64,000 bases of DNA from Pelagicoccus albus. Lineage in GTDB: Bacteria > Verrucomicrobiota > Verrucomicrobiia > Opitutales > Opitutaceae. The stretch spans positions 1-64,000 of the forward strand of contig NZ_JACHVC010000013.1 of NCBI RefSeq assembly GCF_014230145.1, read 5' to 3'. Shown here piece after piece: positions 28,030-37,566 of this stretch. The first letter of the stretch is position 1. Each line of letters opens with the position of its first letter. The position numbers and the translations under genes were made by a program. The notes under the pieces are model-generated. The model did not search any database. It was given only the letters and a program-made list of their open reading frames with translations, and was not told the DNA's origin.

Positions 28030-28965
28030 CTATGCCAAGCTAAGATGGGAGCGCCGATAAGCGAGCGGGCTCATTCCTTGGGACGCTTTGAACTGTCGCG
28101 TGTAGTAGTTGCTGTCGTTGAAACCGACTTCGAACGCGATATCCGAAACGGGTCGCTTAGTGCTGACCAGCAATGACATCGATTTCTGGATACGCAGCTG
28201 CAGCAAGTAGTTGATAGGCGTTTCGCCTGTTGCGGTTCGGAAGACTCGCATGAAATTAGCCCGCGACATGTGAGCCATGGCGGCGAAGTCCTCGATCTTC
28301 CAAGCTTTGGCAAAATCGTCCTCGATACAGCCAATCACTTTGGCGACTCGCAGAAGGGCTTCCGCATTGGTCGAATCGCTCTCCTGATAGAGCCGAGACA
28401 AGTAAACCACGAGCTCCACGAATTTGCCAAACATTGCTGCTTCGTAGCCTTCGCGCTTATGTTTCGTCTCCGTATCCAATTCAATGGAGATGCGTTCCGC
28501 ATGGGCTAGCCGTTGCCGGTTGAGGTGCAAGTGACTGGTGAAGCGGTGTTGCTTGCGAAAGAGCGGCTCTAGCAAGAAGAGGGCTCTATATCCGGGGATC
28601 TTTCGTAGGCGGTTTTCTGGGAGGTTGAGCAGCTCCGGCTCGAACATGATGTTGGTCATCTCCAGATTCTGGAGGTCGTAGTAGTAATGACTTTGCTGCC
28701 CCTGCAGTACGAAAACATCTCCGGTGGTCACGGGGAACTCAGCTCCCTCTAGCCAATGCATGGCGCCTCCATGGGTGATGATCGACAATTCGCAGAAATC
28801 GTGGGTGTGGCGAACCTCCGTCAAATCGTGCTCATGAGTGATCTCGCTGTCTGCTCCCGCCTTGATACGACGCACGGTGAGCGGATGGTCCGGGTTGTCG
28901 AAATAGTTGGCTCCTTCCGCCACGACGCCAGTGCTTTGATCGGATTTCATGCTGTTTGTGCTCAT
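28030..28965 (-). CDS. AraC-family transcriptional regulator, probable xylose regulator
   Basis: 311 residues. A cupin-like N-terminal domain covers about 45-110 (HTHDFCELSIITHGGAMHW, then TTGDVFVLQGQQSHYYYDL). It is of the type that binds sugars in AraC/RhaR proteins. The C-terminal double helix-turn-helix covers about 210-305: WKIEDFAAMAHMSRANFMRVFR, then SLLVSTKRPVSDIAFEVGFNDSNYYTRQFK, ending in GMSPLAYRR. It is divergent from xylB-xylA, and a pair of direct repeats lies in the gap, so it is most likely the activator of those genes. Which sugar it senses is inference. Confidence 0.93.
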   Translation of the reverse strand: MSTNSMKSDQSTGVVAEGANYFDNPDHPLTVRRIKAGADSEITHEHDLTEVRHTHDFCELSIITHGGAMHWLEGAEFPVTTGDVFVLQGQQSHYYYDLQNLEMTNIMFEPELLNLPENRLRKIPGYRALFLLEPLFRKQHRFTSHLHLNRQRLAHAERISIELDTETKHKREGYEAAMFGKFVELVVYLSRLYQESDSTNAEALLRVAKVIGCIEDDFAKAWKIEDFAAMAHMSRANFMRVFRTATGETPINYLLQLRIQKSMSLLVSTKRPVSDIAFEVGFNDSNYYTRQFKASQGMSPLAYRRSHLSLA

Positions 28966-29023
28966 ATTGTGACGTAAATTTCCTGAAAACTTATGGCTAC
29001 GTGCCTCTGTATCTATGGCGAGA

Positions 29024-29059
29024 AGAGCTTAAGTGGCTGTATATAAAGAGCTTAAATGG
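29024..29059. promoter_or_regulatory. Direct-repeat operator between the araC-type gene and xylB
   Basis: AGAGCTTAAGTGG (29024-29036) and AGAGCTTAAATGG (29047-29059) match at 12 of 13 positions and are spaced 23 bp apart, about two helical turns. Direct repeats on one DNA face are typical AraC-family sites. They lie about 60 bp upstream of the regulator and 120-155 bp upstream of xylB. Confidence 0.6.
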
Positions 29060-29180
29060 ATGTTGTACTCTTGGGCGAACTGTGAGACGATAATGCTAGA
29101 GATTGAGCAAATGTTAAAGGCAGAATTCCAGGAATCGTGCGATAATGTACCCTTTACCCGAACCCCCTCCCTCAGAAACG

Positions 29181-30656
29181 ATGGCATATTTAATTGGTAT
29201 TGATGTTGGAAGCTCCTCCGTGAAGGCATCCGTTTTGGATGCAGAGACTGGCGTTTGTGCCGGAACCGCTTTCGCCCCGAAAGAAGAGCAGCGTATTAAT
29301 TCTCCTCAAGCGGGATTCGCCGAGCAGGATCCGCAGATGTGGTACGACAACGCCCGCATCGCCGTACGCGAGGCGATGACTGCCGCCCGCATCAGCGGAG
29401 ACGCGATTAAAGGGATTGGGATCTCGTATCAGATGCATGGCCTTGTTTGCGTGGACAAGGACCAGAAGGTTCTTCGTCCCTCCATCATCTGGTGCGATAG
29501 CCGTGCGGTCAGCTACGGTCAGGCAGCGTTTGACGCCATCGGCAGCGAGAAGTGCTTAAGCCACCTGTTGAATTCGCCGGGCAACTTCACGGCTATGAAA
29601 TTGGCATGGATCAAGGAAAACGAGCCGGAACTTTTCGCCAAAATCCACAAGATCATGCTGCCTGGAGATTGGCTAGCCATGAAGCTGACCGGCGAAGCCC
29701 AGACCACTCCCTCCGGACTTTCAGAAGGAATCTTCTGGGACTTCAAACAGGATCAGGTTTGCGATTTCCTATTGGAGCACGCTGGCTTTTCGTCGGACTT
29801 GATTTCCGATGTGGTACCCACCTTTTCGGTACAGGCGACTTTGACCAAAGCGGCGGCTGACGATTTTGGCCTATCCGCAGGAACACCCGTTTCTTACCGG
29901 GCAGGTGACCAGCCCAACAACGCCCTATCGCTAAACGTGCTCAATCCGGGTGAGATCGCGGCAACCGCTGGTACTTCAGGTGTTGTTTACGGCGTGACCG
30001 ACCAAGTTCGCTACGATCCTCAGTCGCGTGTAAATACTTTCGCCCACGTCAACCACACGCCCGATGCGGCTCGCTTGGGTATCTTGCTTTGCATCAACGG
30101 AACCGGTTGCTTCAACTCGTGGGTGAAGCGTACGCTCGGTATCTCCAGCTATGAGGAGATGAACGCATTGGCCGAATCGGCTCCGGTCGGAGCGGAAGGC
30201 TTATCAGCTCTACCATTTGGAAACGGGGCAGAGCGTGTGCTCTGCAACAAAAACCTGGGAGCGTCTTTTTCCGGTCTAGACTTCAATCGCCATACGTCTG
30301 CCCACATTTGCCGAGCTTTGCAGGAAGGTATTGTATTTTCTTTCCAATACGGAATTGAAATTATGAAACCCCTTGGTCTGGAAATTTCTAAAATCCGTGC
30401 CGGCAAGGCGAACATGTTCCTCAGCGAGCTTTTCTGCAAAACGCTTTCCAGCATCAGTGGAGCGGGTATCGATCTTTACGAGACAGATGGTTCGTTGGGC
30501 GCTGCTCGCGGAGCTGGTTATGGAGCGGGAGTCTACAAGTCGCTTCCAGAAGCCTTCGCCTCGCTCAAGCAGGTTAAGTCCATCGCTCCCGAAACCGGCC
30601 CATACGCAGAAGCCTATGCGGCATGGAAAACAGCCCTAGAGCAAAAACTCTCATAA
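29181..30656 (+). CDS. xylB: Xylulokinase
   Basis: Phosphorylates D-xylulose to xylulose 5-phosphate for the pentose phosphate pathway. 491 residues from the ATG at 29181 (the frame is open to 29145). FGGY kinase fold: the N-terminal lobe begins AYLIGIDVGSSSVKASVLD (ATP phosphate-binding) and contains GISYQMHGLVCVD and IIWCDSRAV. The second lobe has RAGDQPNNALSLN with the likely catalytic Asp, and AATAGTSGVVYGVT. A C-terminal FGGY-like glycine-rich segment reads GSLGAARGAGYGAG. It lies 44 bases before xylA and divergent from the AraC regulator. Other FGGY kinases are possible, but xylA next door makes xylulokinase the clear reading. Confidence 0.95.
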   Translation: MAYLIGIDVGSSSVKASVLDAETGVCAGTAFAPKEEQRINSPQAGFAEQDPQMWYDNARIAVREAMTAARISGDAIKGIGISYQMHGLVCVDKDQKVLRPSIIWCDSRAVSYGQAAFDAIGSEKCLSHLLNSPGNFTAMKLAWIKENEPELFAKIHKIMLPGDWLAMKLTGEAQTTPSGLSEGIFWDFKQDQVCDFLLEHAGFSSDLISDVVPTFSVQATLTKAAADDFGLSAGTPVSYRAGDQPNNALSLNVLNPGEIAATAGTSGVVYGVTDQVRYDPQSRVNTFAHVNHTPDAARLGILLCINGTGCFNSWVKRTLGISSYEEMNALAESAPVGAEGLSALPFGNGAERVLCNKNLGASFSGLDFNRHTSAHICRALQEGIVFSFQYGIEIMKPLGLEISKIRAGKANMFLSELFCKTLSSISGAGIDLYETDGSLGAARGAGYGAGVYKSLPEAFASLKQVKSIAPETGPYAEAYAAWKTALEQKLS

Positions 30657-30700
30657 ACAAAACACCCCTAACCCAGAATTAATTAACAGCATACCGTATC

Positions 30701-32032
30701 ATGAGTATCATTACAGGAGACAAAGAGTACTTCCCAGGCATTGGGGAAATTAAGTTTGAAGGTCGCGACAGCGACAATCCACTAGCGTTCAAGTGGTACA
30801 ACCCAGATCAGGAAATTGGCGGACAGAAGATGAAGGACTTGTTCAAGTTCTCCATCGCGTACTGGCACACTTTCTGTGGCGTGGGCGGTGATCCATTTGG
30901 TCCTGGCACCAAGGTTTTCCCATGGAACGAAGGTGCGGACGCAGTTGCTCGCTCCAAGGCCAAGGCAGACGCCGCATTCGAATTCATCACCAAGATCGGC
31001 GCTCCGTATTACTGTTTCCATGACATCGACATGGCGGAAGAGGGTTCCACTTTCGCGGAAACCGAGGCAAATCTCCAGGCGACTGTTGAATACGTTAAGG
31101 AAAAGCAGGCCGCCTCCGGCGTTAAGCTGCTTTGGGGCACTGCCAACCTCTTCAGCAACCCTCGCTACATGAACGGCGCGGCTACCAATCCGGACTTCCC
31201 AACCGTAGCGTACGCGGGAGCCCAGATGAAGAACGCCATCGACGCGACCATCGCTCTCGGCGGCGAGAACTACGTTTTCTGGGGTGGCCGCGAAGGTTAC
31301 ATGTCCTTGCTCAACACCGACATGAAGCGCGAAAAGGAGCACCTTGCCCGCGTGTTGACCATGGCCCGCGACTACGCTCGCAAGAACGGCTTCAAGGGAA
31401 CGTTCTTCATCGAGCCAAAGCCAGCCGAGCCATCCAAGCACCAGTACGATTTCGACGTGGAAACGGTAATTGGATTCCTTCGTCAGTACGACTTGCTCAA
31501 CGACTTCAAGCTGAACATCGAAGTGAACCACGCCACGCTCGCTGGCCACACCTTCGAGCACGAGTTGCAGGCTGCAGCCGACGCTGGATTGCTCGGTAGC
31601 ATCGACGCGAACCGCGGCGACTACCAAAACGGTTGGGACACTGACCAGTTCGCTATGAACATCAACGAGCTCACCGAAGCGATGTTGGTATTCTTGCGCG
31701 CTGGCGGTCTCAAGGGTGGCGGCGTTAACTTCGACGCTAAGACCCGTCGTAACAGCACCGACCTCGAAGACATCTTCATCGCCCACGTTGCCGGAATGGA
31801 TGCCTTCGCCCGGGCCGCGTTGATCGCCGACAAGATCCTCACCAAGTCCAAGATCCCAGGTATGCGCGATGCGCGCTACGCAACCTTCGACGAAGGCAAG
31901 GGTGCTGCATTCGAAAAGGGAGAACTCTCCCTCGAGGATCTGTACGCTATCGGATCACAAGGCGGCGAGCCAACGATGATCAGCGGCAAGCAAGAACGCT
32001 ACGAGCAGATCATCAACGACTTCCTCTACTAG
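30701..32032 (+). CDS. xylA: Xylose isomerase
   Basis: Converts D-xylose to D-xylulose. 443 residues, the length of class II xylose isomerases, which carry the N-terminal extension [20 protein letters not shown]. Active-site segments are present: [30 protein letters not shown] (catalytic His), [27 protein letters not shown] (metal Glu) and [16 protein letters not shown] (metal Asp). It forms an operon with xylB. A UUCG-loop terminator follows at 32066. Codon use is strongly biased toward C-ending codons compared with neighbours, which suggests high expression. Confidence 0.97.
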   Translation: MSIITGDKEYFPGIGEIKFEGRDSDNPLAFKWYNPDQEIGGQKMKDLFKFSIAYWHTFCGVGGDPFGPGTKVFPWNEGADAVARSKAKADAAFEFITKIGAPYYCFHDIDMAEEGSTFAETEANLQATVEYVKEKQAASGVKLLWGTANLFSNPRYMNGAATNPDFPTVAYAGAQMKNAIDATIALGGENYVFWGGREGYMSLLNTDMKREKEHLARVLTMARDYARKNGFKGTFFIEPKPAEPSKHQYDFDVETVIGFLRQYDLLNDFKLNIEVNHATLAGHTFEHELQAAADAGLLGSIDANRGDYQNGWDTDQFAMNINELTEAMLVFLRAGGLKGGGVNFDAKTRRNSTDLEDIFIAHVAGMDAFARAALIADKILTKSKIPGMRDARYATFDEGKGAAFEKGELSLEDLYAIGSQGGEPTMISGKQERYEQIINDFLY

Positions 32033-32065
32033 TAGTAGATAGAGATTTAGATACATGTGGTAGCT

Positions 32066-32098
32066 CAGGCGCGACTTCGGTCGCGCCTGTTTCGTTTT
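32066..32098 (+). terminator. Intrinsic terminator of xylBA
   Basis: Perfect 10-bp stem CAGGCGCGAC / GTCGCGCCTG closed by a TTCG tetraloop and followed by TTTCGTTTT. Located 33 bases after the xylA stop. Confidence 0.92.
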
Positions 32099-32156
32099 GA
32101 CGTACCGAGCATGAAAAGATGGCCAAGTCCTGTTTTTCGGTCCTAGCTTTGCTGCC

Positions 32157-32918
32157 ATGCGTTACCTCAAACCCCTCTTAGCCGCTCTCACGGCCTTTCT
32201 GCTTTGCTCCTGCGAAACCACCTCGCTTCCTCAAGAGGTGGAGCCTTTGACTATCGTCTTAATCGGTGACTCCACGATGGCCAAGAAACGTGACACCGCT
32301 CGTCCCGAAATGGGATGGGGCGAGGCCTTGGAGGCCTTTTTCGACGGATCCGTGAGCGTTTCCAATCACGCCCTGAACGGTCGAAGCAGTAAGAGCTTCA
32401 TCGGCGAAGGTCATTGGGAAAAGGCGTTGGCCGAACTCCAGGAAGGAGACGTACTCGTTGTAGAATTTGGGCACAACGATCAGAAGATCAAATCGCCAGA
32501 TCGCTACACGGAGCCTTATGGCGAATACTCGGACAATCTCCGCCGCTACGCTCAAGAGGCTCAGGAAAGGGGAGCGTCTGTTATCATCGCTAGCTCGATT
32601 TGCCGACGGAAGTTCAACGAGGCCGGCGTGCTCGAAGATACGCATGGGGACTATCCGGCCGCGGCAGAAGCGGTCGCGGAAGAGCTAGGACTGCCTTATG
32701 TGGACATGGAGGCTCGCTCTCGGGAGATGTTGATCGCTCTCGGACCTCAGGCATCGGAAGGCCTGTTTATGAATTTGAAGCCGGAAGAATTTGAAAACTA
32801 TCCGGATGGGAAAGAGGACAACACCCATTTGCAGCCACAGGGAGCGAAAGCTCACGCTCAGCTTTTCGTGGATGGTTTGCTCGACCTCGGACATCCCCTG
32901 ACTGAGCGCCTCAGGTGA
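32157..32918 (+). CDS. SGNH esterase, carbohydrate esterase family 12 (rhamnogalacturonan acetylesterase-like), lipoprotein
   Basis: Predicted to remove acetyl groups from pectic or xylan side chains. 253 residues. The N-terminus is a lipoprotein signal ending FLLCSC, so the enzyme is probably membrane-anchored. SGNH/GDSL blocks: I GDSTMA (S39), II NGRSSKSF (Gly and the RGAE-type Arg-Ser), III GHNDQK (Asn) and V DNTHLQPQGA (Asp and His of the triad). The order and spacing match CE12 enzymes such as rhamnogalacturonan acetylesterase. It follows the xylA terminator and converges on the HAD gene with a 6-base gap, extending the carbohydrate cluster. The natural substrate, pectin or xylan, is not decided by sequence. 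Confidence 0.9.
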   Translation: MRYLKPLLAALTAFLLCSCETTSLPQEVEPLTIVLIGDSTMAKKRDTARPEMGWGEALEAFFDGSVSVSNHALNGRSSKSFIGEGHWEKALAELQEGDVLVVEFGHNDQKIKSPDRYTEPYGEYSDNLRRYAQEAQERGASVIIASSICRRKFNEAGVLEDTHGDYPAAAEAVAEELGLPYVDMEARSREMLIALGPQASEGLFMNLKPEEFENYPDGKEDNTHLQPQGAKAHAQLFVDGLLDLGHPLTERLR

Positions 32919-32924
32919 GGCCCC

Positions 32925-33596
32925 TTATCCCCTTTGAAAGAGGCTTTCGAGGAAGGGTTTCGCCTCGAGCAGCGTATCAAAGGTGTGGTCCACGCGGGCG
33001 AGGGATTCTGGTCCGTGCGGACACATGTCCGGCACGAGGGCGGTGGTCATGCCGGCCGTTTTGGCGGAATGGATTCCATTGACCGAGTCCTCGAAGGCGA
33101 TGCAGGAGCTAGGAGGAATTCCCAGTTTCTGGGCGGCTGTCAGGTATGGTTCTGGATGCGGTTTGCCATGGGTAACCTGATCGCCAGTCACAGTCTCATT
33201 GAAAAGCTCCAGCAATCCGTGCGACTCTAGTTTTCTCGATGCGTACTTGTAGGATGAGGAGGTCGCCAGAGCCTGTGGAACCCGCAAACTCGCTACCATC
33301 TGTATGCATTCTTTGGCTCCCGTTTTGAGCGGAGGCCCTTGAGCAATCAGATCGTCGTATGCTAAGCCGGCTCCGCGGCGAAGCTCCTCCACGTCCACTG
33401 CCTCGCCGAAATACTCGGTCAATTTTCTCACAATCGTGGGCGAGTTCATGCCGATCAAGGTCTGGAAAAGCGGCAAATCGATTTCGACGCCGATCGCATT
33501 TGCTCCGATTTTCCATGCCTCGAAGGAGAGTCGCTCCGTGTCGAAGATGAGGCCGTCCATATCCCAAACGACGGCTGCGATATCTTGTTTGGTCAT
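32925..33596 (-). CDS. HAD-superfamily hydrolase, beta-phosphoglucomutase-like
   Basis: 223 residues from the ATG at 33596 (a GTG precedes it). Motif I is VWDMDGLIFDTERL (nucleophile Asp and acid/base Asp), motif II ATSSS in the middle, motif III the Lys in the HGKPHPEPYL segment, and motif IV IAFEDSVNGIHSAKTAGM (metal-binding Asp). A helical cap domain lies at about 20-85. This is subfamily I with the beta-PGM/phosphatase layout; members act on sugar phosphates or as general phosphatases. Its position next to the xylose genes hints at a sugar phosphate, without proof. Confidence 0.9.
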   Translation of the reverse strand: MTKQDIAAVVWDMDGLIFDTERLSFEAWKIGANAIGVEIDLPLFQTLIGMNSPTIVRKLTEYFGEAVDVEELRRGAGLAYDDLIAQGPPLKTGAKECIQMVASLRVPQALATSSSYKYASRKLESHGLLELFNETVTGDQVTHGKPHPEPYLTAAQKLGIPPSSCIAFEDSVNGIHSAKTAGMTTALVPDMCPHGPESLARVDHTFDTLLEAKPFLESLFQRG

Positions 33597-33661
33597 CACC
33601 TAGTCAGAGGAAGTCTAAAAGGGTGGCTGCGACAACTCCAAACCTTGCTATATCGAAATAG

Positions 33662-33683
33662 AAGGGGTAACTACCCCTTTTAA
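33662..33683 (+). promoter_or_regulatory. Hairpin just upstream of the DUF748 gene
   Basis: Stem AAGGGGT / ACCCCTT with loop AACT, followed by TTAAAAAAA. It ends about 20 bases before the ATG at 33703, so in the transcript it would lie next to the ribosome-binding region. It could equally be a weak terminator for transcripts entering from the left. Confidence 0.35.
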
Positions 33684-33702
33684 AAAAATCGTAAGATCAG
33701 CA

Positions 33703-36700
33703 ATGTCACAGAAATCCAACTCTAAGCCTAACTGGCGCAAGCGAATCTTAATAACCGGCCTCGTCCTCTTTACCCTGTATCTCTGTTTTGGGATCTGGGG
33801 CGTGCCGAAGATTATGATCTCTCAGATCGAAAAGCTCGGTAGCGAGGCCCTCGGGCGAGCAGTCACGGTCGAGAAGGCCACTTTCAATCCGTTTTCCTTC
33901 GAGGCCAAGCTATACGGTATTGCCATAGATGGCAAGGAGGGGACCGAAGGCGATATGTTGACCATTGGGAAAGTCTCAGCCAACCCGCAGCTTTCCAGCG
34001 TGTTTGGGACAATTACGGTCAAATCTGTGATCATCGAGGATGGAGATCTTTCGGTTGAAAAGCTGCCCTCCGGGGATTTCGACTTTCAGGATATTCTGGA
34101 TACGCTTGCGGCTGCACCTGTTGAAGAGGAAGAAGAAGAGTCTGGCGAACTGGTCGCAGCGGTTTTGAGGACTTTGCAATTGAGCAACTTTAATCTGCAT
34201 TATGCAGATTCCAGTCTGGCGACTCCTTACCATGAGACAGTCAAGATCGTGGCTATCAATGGTCAGGATATAGGCACTGTCCCGAACAAAGATGTGGGCT
34301 CGCCTGAGAGTGATGTGAAATACCATTGGGATTTCGATGTTCAGATCGAAACGGAAAGCGGGGCAAACTTTACTCTGAATGGAGGAGCGACTGCGATCGA
34401 TCCATGGGCTTTTGAGGTGCAAGCGAATTTGGCTGAGTTCCCGTTGGCTTCAGCTCAGCCATACGTGGATGAATCTGCCGTTATAGAAGTAGTGGGTAGC
34501 CTTGGATTCGATATCACTGCCAAAGTCGATCTCAGCGACGAAGAACCTAAGATCGTGGCCATGGGATCGATGAGCGTCGGAACGTTTTCAGCTCGAGACG
34601 CAGAGCAAACCTTTGCTGCGTTCGAAGCCTTTAATATCGATGGCATCAGCATCGATGCGAACACCATGGCTCTCTCCGTCGATTCGATTGAGATGCTGCG
34701 TCCGGTCTTCTCCGCAATTCTCCTCGAGAACGGAGAGCCAAGACTTCCCGTCATGAAAGAAGCGCCGGTGGGCGAAGAAGTGGCAGAGTCCAACGAGGAT
34801 GGGGAGGAGCCTGAAACGTCTAATTTCTCGGCCAGCATCGCCAAGGTTTCTCTCGTCGATGGCCATGTCGACTTTGAAGACCGGAGTTTGCAGAGTCCCT
34901 TCCAAACTGCTATCTCGGGGCTGCAGCTAAACTTGAGTGACCTAGAGGCTGACCAGACAGAAGAGGGATATGACGCCTCGGGAGCCCTGAGCCTAGTCAT
35001 GCAAATCTTTGAAGGATCGATCGAGATGGAGTCCAAGCTGGAGTCGCTGGAGGGGCTCGGAACGACTCATCTCAAGATATCCAACCTGCAATTATCTCCG
35101 GCCCAGAACTACGTGAGCGAATTCGCCCACGCCAAGGTAATGGATGGTATCCTTTTTATGGATATTGAGGCCCAAGTTCAGGCTTTAGGCAATCCGGTCA
35201 TCAAGGGTTCTCTTGGCTTAGAGAATTTGAATATCAAAGAAACACTCAACGACCGAGAAGTTTTCGCAATGCAGAGCCTTTCTCTACAAGGGATCGACAT
35301 CAAAGAGGAATCGATATCCCTAGAGCTTATTGAACTGGGCACGCCGCGCTTGACGGTTTGGCAGAACGAACAAGGAGATAACCTTTCCCGGCTCATGAAG
35401 ATCCAATCCGATGCGGAAGAGTCCGTCGAGGCGGTGGAAGAGAGTACCGGCATGAAGGTAGCAATCGGTAAGCTACAGCTCAATTCGGCCGGTATCGAAT
35501 TCGTAGATACGACTCTGGTTTCCACCCAGCAGAGCCATTTGCAAGACTTCGACCTCACCGTAGAGAATGTATCTACCGATCCTGATAAAATAGCTGACTT
35601 TTCCTTCGAAGGTCGAGTGGACGGAGCAGCCAGTCTAACGGGGTCCGGCAAGGTCATCGTGGCCGATCCGGAGGCTTACATGGATCTCGGCATGAAGTTC
35701 AAAGGATATGACTTGGTCGGAACTAGCCCCTATTGGGAAACTTACCTCGGTCGCAGCGTTGCCAAGGGACAGTTCGAAATCGATTCGACTTACGAAATTC
35801 GAAAGAGCCAGCTCAAGGGCACCAATAGCTTCAAGATCGATCAGCTCACCCTCGGGCAAAAAGTGGAAAGCGAGCGAGCGATCAACTTGCCTCTGGGCTT
35901 TGCCATGAAATTACTCAAAGACCCAAGCGGCATGATCGCGTATCCGAACCTGCGAGTCGAAGGCGATTTGACTGATCCGCAAGTGAAACCTTGGGGCTTG
36001 ATTGGCAAGGCGGTTCGCAACCTAATCCTCAACGCTGTGGCTTCGCCCTTTAAGTTCCTTGCCGGTATGGTCGGAGGTCGTGAAGATTTGGATACCATCG
36101 CATTTAGCACTGGCTCCGTGGAGCTCGACGAAGTCGCCACAGAGAAGATCGACGCCTTGCGTCAAATTATGCTGCAACGCCCCGGTCTAAGCCTTGAACT
36201 CGCTTTCAAGAGTTCTCCGGAAGAAATTGAATTCCTCGAACAGCAGTTCGACCTTCACCGCATTATATCCCCCGATTATCAACCCGTCAGCGGTGTCGAC
36301 TTGATTAGCGAGATCGAAGACTCCGTTTTGAAGGAGGCAGTTGAACGCGAATACGTAGCTGGCATGGAAACAAGAGAGCCCGTCGTTTCGGAAACTGGCG
36401 TCGAGGACGAGGGAGAGCCTGTAGCAGCAGAAACTGCTAAAAAGGACTCTGATAAGTCCGGCTTGGCAGGAGGCGTATTCAAGAAAATCACCGGAGTTTT
36501 AGGTCTCGGAAAAGACGAGGACAAAAAACAGGAGTCTGCGTCAGAAGAGGTAACCGAGAACGAGGCACCAGAAGAAGCTGCGGAGCCCACCGAACCGAGT
36601 TACGAGGAGAAGTTGCAGATCGTCCATTCGGAACTTCCTGAAGTCGAATTCCAAAGCCGCTGGGTCGCAGATGTCGCAAACGAGCGGATACTTCGATTCA

Positions 36701-36816
36701 AGCAGGCCCTTCTTGAGGACGGTTCGGTGGAGAACAACCGCGTTTTTGCGACCGAACTAAGCTCCGAGGATGAGAAGAAACCAGCCGGCAGTTTGATTAT
36801 CAAGTTGTCCGAGTAG
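33703..36816 (+). CDS. DUF748 / AsmA-like exported protein
   Basis: 1037 residues. One N-terminal membrane helix (about 15-36, beginning ILITGLVLFTLYLCFG) is followed by ISQIEKLGSEALGRAVTVEKATFNPFSFEAKLYGIAI, the opening typical of DUF748 and AsmA-like proteins. The large periplasmic region contains repeated beta-rich units with the pattern 'VSLVDGHVDFEDRSLQSPF' and 'LQLNSAGIEFVDTTL'. These are bridge-like repeats thought to form a hydrophobic groove for lipid transfer between membranes. Acidic linkers interrupt it (about 143-150 and 360-378). A further region at about 800-860 resembles the C-terminal DUF748 part, and the tail (about 895-970) is very acidic. A function in envelope lipid transport is inferred from the family. 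Confidence 0.85.
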   Translation: MSQKSNSKPNWRKRILITGLVLFTLYLCFGIWGVPKIMISQIEKLGSEALGRAVTVEKATFNPFSFEAKLYGIAIDGKEGTEGDMLTIGKVSANPQLSSVFGTITVKSVIIEDGDLSVEKLPSGDFDFQDILDTLAAAPVEEEEEESGELVAAVLRTLQLSNFNLHYADSSLATPYHETVKIVAINGQDIGTVPNKDVGSPESDVKYHWDFDVQIETESGANFTLNGGATAIDPWAFEVQANLAEFPLASAQPYVDESAVIEVVGSLGFDITAKVDLSDEEPKIVAMGSMSVGTFSARDAEQTFAAFEAFNIDGISIDANTMALSVDSIEMLRPVFSAILLENGEPRLPVMKEAPVGEEVAESNEDGEEPETSNFSASIAKVSLVDGHVDFEDRSLQSPFQTAISGLQLNLSDLEADQTEEGYDASGALSLVMQIFEGSIEMESKLESLEGLGTTHLKISNLQLSPAQNYVSEFAHAKVMDGILFMDIEAQVQALGNPVIKGSLGLENLNIKETLNDREVFAMQSLSLQGIDIKEESISLELIELGTPRLTVWQNEQGDNLSRLMKIQSDAEESVEAVEESTGMKVAIGKLQLNSAGIEFVDTTLVSTQQSHLQDFDLTVENVSTDPDKIADFSFEGRVDGAASLTGSGKVIVADPEAYMDLGMKFKGYDLVGTSPYWETYLGRSVAKGQFEIDSTYEIRKSQLKGTNSFKIDQLTLGQKVESERAINLPLGFAMKLLKDPSGMIAYPNLRVEGDLTDPQVKPWGLIGKAVRNLILNAVASPFKFLAGMVGGREDLDTIAFSTGSVELDEVATEKIDALRQIMLQRPGLSLELAFKSSPEEIEFLEQQFDLHRIISPDYQPVSGVDLISEIEDSVLKEAVEREYVAGMETREPVVSETGVEDEGEPVAAETAKKDSDKSGLAGGVFKKITGVLGLGKDEDKKQESASEEVTENEAPEEAAEPTEPSYEEKLQIVHSELPEVEFQSRWVADVANERILRFKQALLEDGSVENNRVFATELSSEDEKKPAGSLIIKLSE

Positions 36817-36873
36817 CGACGTATATCTGACCCGCAGTAATTTGTTCGGACGGCAAGGGCCTTGACGTTCCGA

Positions 36874-37449
36874 TTATGCCTCGTTCTTGCGAGGCATCAG
36901 GCTGCGTACCCGCTCGGCGAGAATCGTTTTTCCGATCACGCCAGAGTGGCTAAATTGCACGCGTCCTTTTTGGTCTAAGATGAAGACGGTTGGGATTGCG
37001 TCAGCTTCGCCTAAGCTCTCCTTCACAGAGGGAGTGATGCGGGCGATACGATAATTGATCCCTGCCGCCTCAGCGTACGTCTTCAGGTCCTTGTGCTCTT
37101 TATCGAAAGAGAGACCGATAATCTCCAGTTCGTTGCTGGGAAATTCTTCACGGAGGGCGACTAGGTCGGGAATTTCTTTTTTGCAGCCCCCGCACCAGGT
37201 TGCCCAATACATCACCACACTTACTTTGCCCTTCAAGTCTTGGTTGGTTATTTCTTGTCCGTTCAAATCAGTAACCGACCAGACGACTTCCTGCGATGAT
37301 TCGTCCTCGGTGGATGCATCGCCAGAGCTGTCGAACATGTTAGCGATCACGCAACTTGGGCAGTCGTTGGTGCCCAGACTGATCCCGATGTAGCCGGCGG
37401 CTAGCGTAATCAGCACTATTGTTGAGAAATGTCGCTTTAGAAAATCCAT
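36874..37449 (-). CDS. TlpA/ResA-like thiol-disulfide oxidoreductase
   Basis: 191 residues: an N-terminal signal anchor (about 8-26, beginning FSTIVLITLAAGYIGIS), a short linker with CPSC, and a thioredoxin-like domain at about 55-185. The redox centre is in YWATWCGGCKKEIPDL; the CGGC dipeptide differs from the more common CxPC. Other features are LEIIGLSFDKEHKDL and the cis-Pro motif AIPTVFILDQKG. It faces the periplasm and probably reduces or oxidises disulfides, for example in cytochrome maturation. It lies convergent to the DUF748 gene and downstream of the bat operon with its own leader. Confidence 0.9.
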   Translation of the reverse strand: MDFLKRHFSTIVLITLAAGYIGISLGTNDCPSCVIANMFDSSGDASTEDESSQEVVWSVTDLNGQEITNQDLKGKVSVVMYWATWCGGCKKEIPDLVALREEFPSNELEIIGLSFDKEHKDLKTYAEAAGINYRIARITPSVKESLGEADAIPTVFILDQKGRVQFSHSGVIGKTILAERVRSLMPRKNEA

Positions 37450-37566
37450 GCAGAAAAAACTTCTGCTAGGTAATACGGCCTTTCTTACAAGGTGATTTCG
37501 TGGAAAATACGTGTTTTCCTAAGCTGAGGCCTCAGAAATAGCCAAATAACGTTTTTTTTTGGCGGA

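Noticed and set aside
30782-31786. A 334-codon minus-strand frame inside xylA
   Set aside because: Antisense to a clear xylose isomerase with strong C-ending codon bias, which produces open frames on the opposite strand.
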